Shown piece by piece: positions 5,428-8,295 of a DNA stretch of 8,295 nucleotides; within the stretch, counting starts at the first letter, position 1, and every line of letters begins with the position of its first letter. The DNA comes from a bacterium. GTDB lineage: Bacteria > Patescibacteriota > Minisyncoccia > Phycocordibacterales > Phycocordibacteraceae. The notes under the pieces were generated by a model. That model did not search any database and was not told the origin of the DNA. It saw nothing but the letters and a program-made list of their open reading frames with translations. Both the position numbers and the translations under genes were made by a program. The stretch lies in assembly GCA_021781935.1 (NCBI GenBank), contig JAJXVW010000020.1, positions 1-8,295 of the forward strand, in the 5' to 3' direction.

Positions 5428-5431
<4 letters not shown>
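5183..5431 (-). CDS. CBU_0592-like small membrane protein
   Basis: This 82-aa membrane protein has three hydrophobic segments at about residues 8-29, 33-50 and 61-80. The pattern GWVGWYGVIATIVAYAL, then SLLYQGLNFTGALGV, a short charged loop (WVRRDYQP) and FWLNLVWALIAFVAI matches the small CBU_0592-type family as I remember it. The function of that family is unknown. The ATG overlaps the dnaB stop (ATGA, 5428-5431), so translation is probably coupled to dnaB. A GGAG lies only 1 nt before the ATG, too close to serve as a normal ribosome site. The stop is 1 nt from the recR start. Its place between dnaB and recR probably reflects genome compaction. Confidence 0.85.
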
Positions 5432-6819
<1,388 letters not shown>

Positions 6820-6826
6820 CTTAGCA

Positions 6827-8284
6827 TTAAGGCTTCTTGGTCAATACCGGTCCGGAAGGGCTGTCTTCCACACGATATCCACGGTTTTCGATTTGCTCGC
6901 GCAAAGCGTCAGCGGTGCGGAAATCCCTTGCCGTCCGGGCTGCTTCCCGGCGTTCGAGAGCCTCACGGACGGGCGCCGGCAGCTCCGAAGCGGGAAGGGA
7001 AGCCGCGACCGGGGGTGCAAGCAGGCGGAGCCCGAGGTGCTTCTCCGCGTCCATGAGAAGCCCCCACTTCTCCTCAGGCGCGTATTCTTCGCTGCGTAGC
7101 GCGTCCCAGAGTATGCCGAGCGCCTGGGGCGTCGAGAGATCGTCGCGCATCGCGGCCAGGAAACGCTCGCGAGCCTCCGAGGGCGCCTCGTTCTTGGCTG
7201 ACTCGACGGCCACCTCCTCTGCGTTTCTCCAGAGGCGTTCGAGCGCGCCTTCCGCTGCAGACAGCGCGTCCCATGAGAATGAGAGCGGCGTCCGATAATG
7301 CGCTTGGAGGAAGAAGTAACGGAGCGAAAGCGGATGGAGCCCCTTCTCGACAATGTCGGAGAGGTAGACGTCATTTTGCAGCGATTTCGAGATTTTGTTC
7401 TGGTTCATCGTCAAAAATGCGTTGTGCATCCAGTAGCGTACGAAGGTGCGTCCGCTCGCGGCTTCTGATTGCGCGATCTCGTTGTTGTGATGTATCTGGA
7501 TATGGTCCTCGCCGCCCGTATGGATATCGATTTGCTGCCCGAGGAGCGCGCGTATCATCGCCGAGCACTCGATATGCCAACCGGGGTTACCTCGACCCCA
7601 AGGACTGTCCCACTGTTGAAGGTCCCCAGGCTTTGCGATTCGCCAAAGCGCGAAATCCGTCGGATTGCGCTTGCCATCGGCGATCGCGACGCGCGCCCCG
7701 TCTCGTAATCGTGCCGCGGAGAAATTCCCGAGTTTACCGTATCCCGGGAAGCGGCTCGTGTCGTAATAAAGCCCGTCCGGGGTGCGGTAGGCGAATCCCT
7801 TCTGTTCAAGCGTTTCGCCGAGAGCGATCTGTTCGCGTATGTATCCGGTCGCGCGGGGAAAGAGAATCTCCTCGGTATGGATGTCGAGATCGCGCAGGTC
7901 TTCGATAAACTGCTTCGCGTACCGATCGGCGATCGCCTCCGGCTTCAAACCCTCGGCGCGTGCGGCTACGGTCATCTTATCCTCGCCTTCGTCCCCGTCA
8001 GCGACAAGATGGCCGACGTCGGTGATGTTTATGACGCGCCGGACGTGGTATCCCGCGCCCTCAAGCGTTCTCGCGAGCGTGTCGGCGAACACGTAGGCGC
8101 GAAGATTGCCTACGTGTGCGCGGCTATAGACCGTGGGCCCGCACGAATACAGCAGGACCTGACCCGGCTTTAGCGGCACGAAGGGCTCCTTCTTGCCGGA
8201 GAGGGTATTCGTGAAAAACAAGGGTACCGGGACGGCCTGCGATGGTTCCGTGCGATCCTTGCGCCATAGATCGAGCCAGCCCAT
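6827..8284 (-). CDS. cysS: Cysteine--tRNA ligase
   Basis: This 485-aa class I synthetase charges tRNA-Cys with cysteine. The Rossmann fold has the HIGH-like motif HVGN (57-60), KMSKS appears as KISKS (297-301), and the zinc/cysteine site is C48, C240, H265 and E269 by alignment from memory to E. coli C28, C209, H234 and E238. NITDVGH (86-92) and PGWHIECSAM (234-243) are also conserved. The segment HTGGEDHIQIHHNNE (255-269) departs from the E. coli GGGSDLMFPHHENE form. The C-terminal helical domain (about 340-465) binds the anticodon side. Compared with E. coli there are about 20 extra N-terminal residues with Trp and Arg (MGWLDLWRKDRT); no other Met occurs before the HIGH motif. GGTGA lies 6 nt upstream on the minus strand, an acceptable Shine-Dalgarno. 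It is the first visible gene of the leftward cluster; its promoter lies outside. Confidence 0.97.
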   Translation of the reverse strand: MGWLDLWRKDRTEPSQAVPVPLFFTNTLSGKKEPFVPLKPGQVLLYSCGPTVYSRAHVGNLRAYVFADTLARTLEGAGYHVRRVINITDVGHLVADGDEGEDKMTVAARAEGLKPEAIADRYAKQFIEDLRDLDIHTEEILFPRATGYIREQIALGETLEQKGFAYRTPDGLYYDTSRFPGYGKLGNFSAARLRDGARVAIADGKRNPTDFALWRIAKPGDLQQWDSPWGRGNPGWHIECSAMIRALLGQQIDIHTGGEDHIQIHHNNEIAQSEAASGRTFVRYWMHNAFLTMNQNKISKSLQNDVYLSDIVEKGLHPLSLRYFFLQAHYRTPLSFSWDALSAAEGALERLWRNAEEVAVESAKNEAPSEARERFLAAMRDDLSTPQALGILWDALRSEEYAPEEKWGLLMDAEKHLGLRLLAPPVAASLPASELPAPVREALERREAARTARDFRTADALREQIENRGYRVEDSPSGPVLTKKP

Positions 8285-8295
8285 AGATGTTCACC

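Overview
The window is a compact bacterial chromosome segment of ordinary housekeeping genes. It has moderately high GC, almost no spacer, and standard stop usage: dnaB and the small membrane gene both end in TGA, which argues against the TGA=Gly code of Gracilibacteria/Absconditabacteria. The best guess for the organism is a Candidate Phyla Radiation (Patescibacteria, Parcubacteria-like) bacterium. The clues are the RG-rich N-terminal tail and abrupt C-terminus of the DEAD-box helicase, the HVGN and GGEDH/HHNNE variants in CysS, the short predicted mRNA leaders with few Shine-Dalgarno sites, and several short unrecognised genes. This placement is inference from protein style, not from a search.

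Layout. Positions 1-859 hold a leftward pair, yqeY followed 4 nt later by an unrecognised gene that runs off the window. A very short divergent promoter region (860-880) separates it from a rightward pair, a 79-aa unknown gene and rmuC, with 3 nt between them. Next comes rplU (ribosomal protein L21) with its own extended -10 promoter and almost no leader, then a DEAD-box RNA helicase. The helicase ends at a hairpin whose top carries the perfect -35 box of the next gene, a small three-helix membrane protein. From the right edge a leftward cluster runs cysS - dnaB - CBU_0592-like membrane protein - recR - small zinc-ribbon protein. Its genes are separated by 7 nt or less, or overlap. The zinc-ribbon gene runs antisense into the 3' part of the membrane-protein gene.

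Functions. The genes cover translation (cysS, rplU, probably yqeY), RNA remodelling (DEAD helicase), replication (dnaB) and recombination/repair (recR, rmuC). No mobile element, CRISPR array, tRNA or rRNA was seen, and no stretch over about 110 nt lacks a gene. I saw no clearly new multi-gene system. The points most worth a second look are in the control regions: a nearly symmetric divergent -10 that would make two leaderless mRNAs, a promoter fused to a terminator hairpin, and the overlapping 3' ends around 4371-4574, where a G5 run sits next to a cluster of out-of-frame stops.
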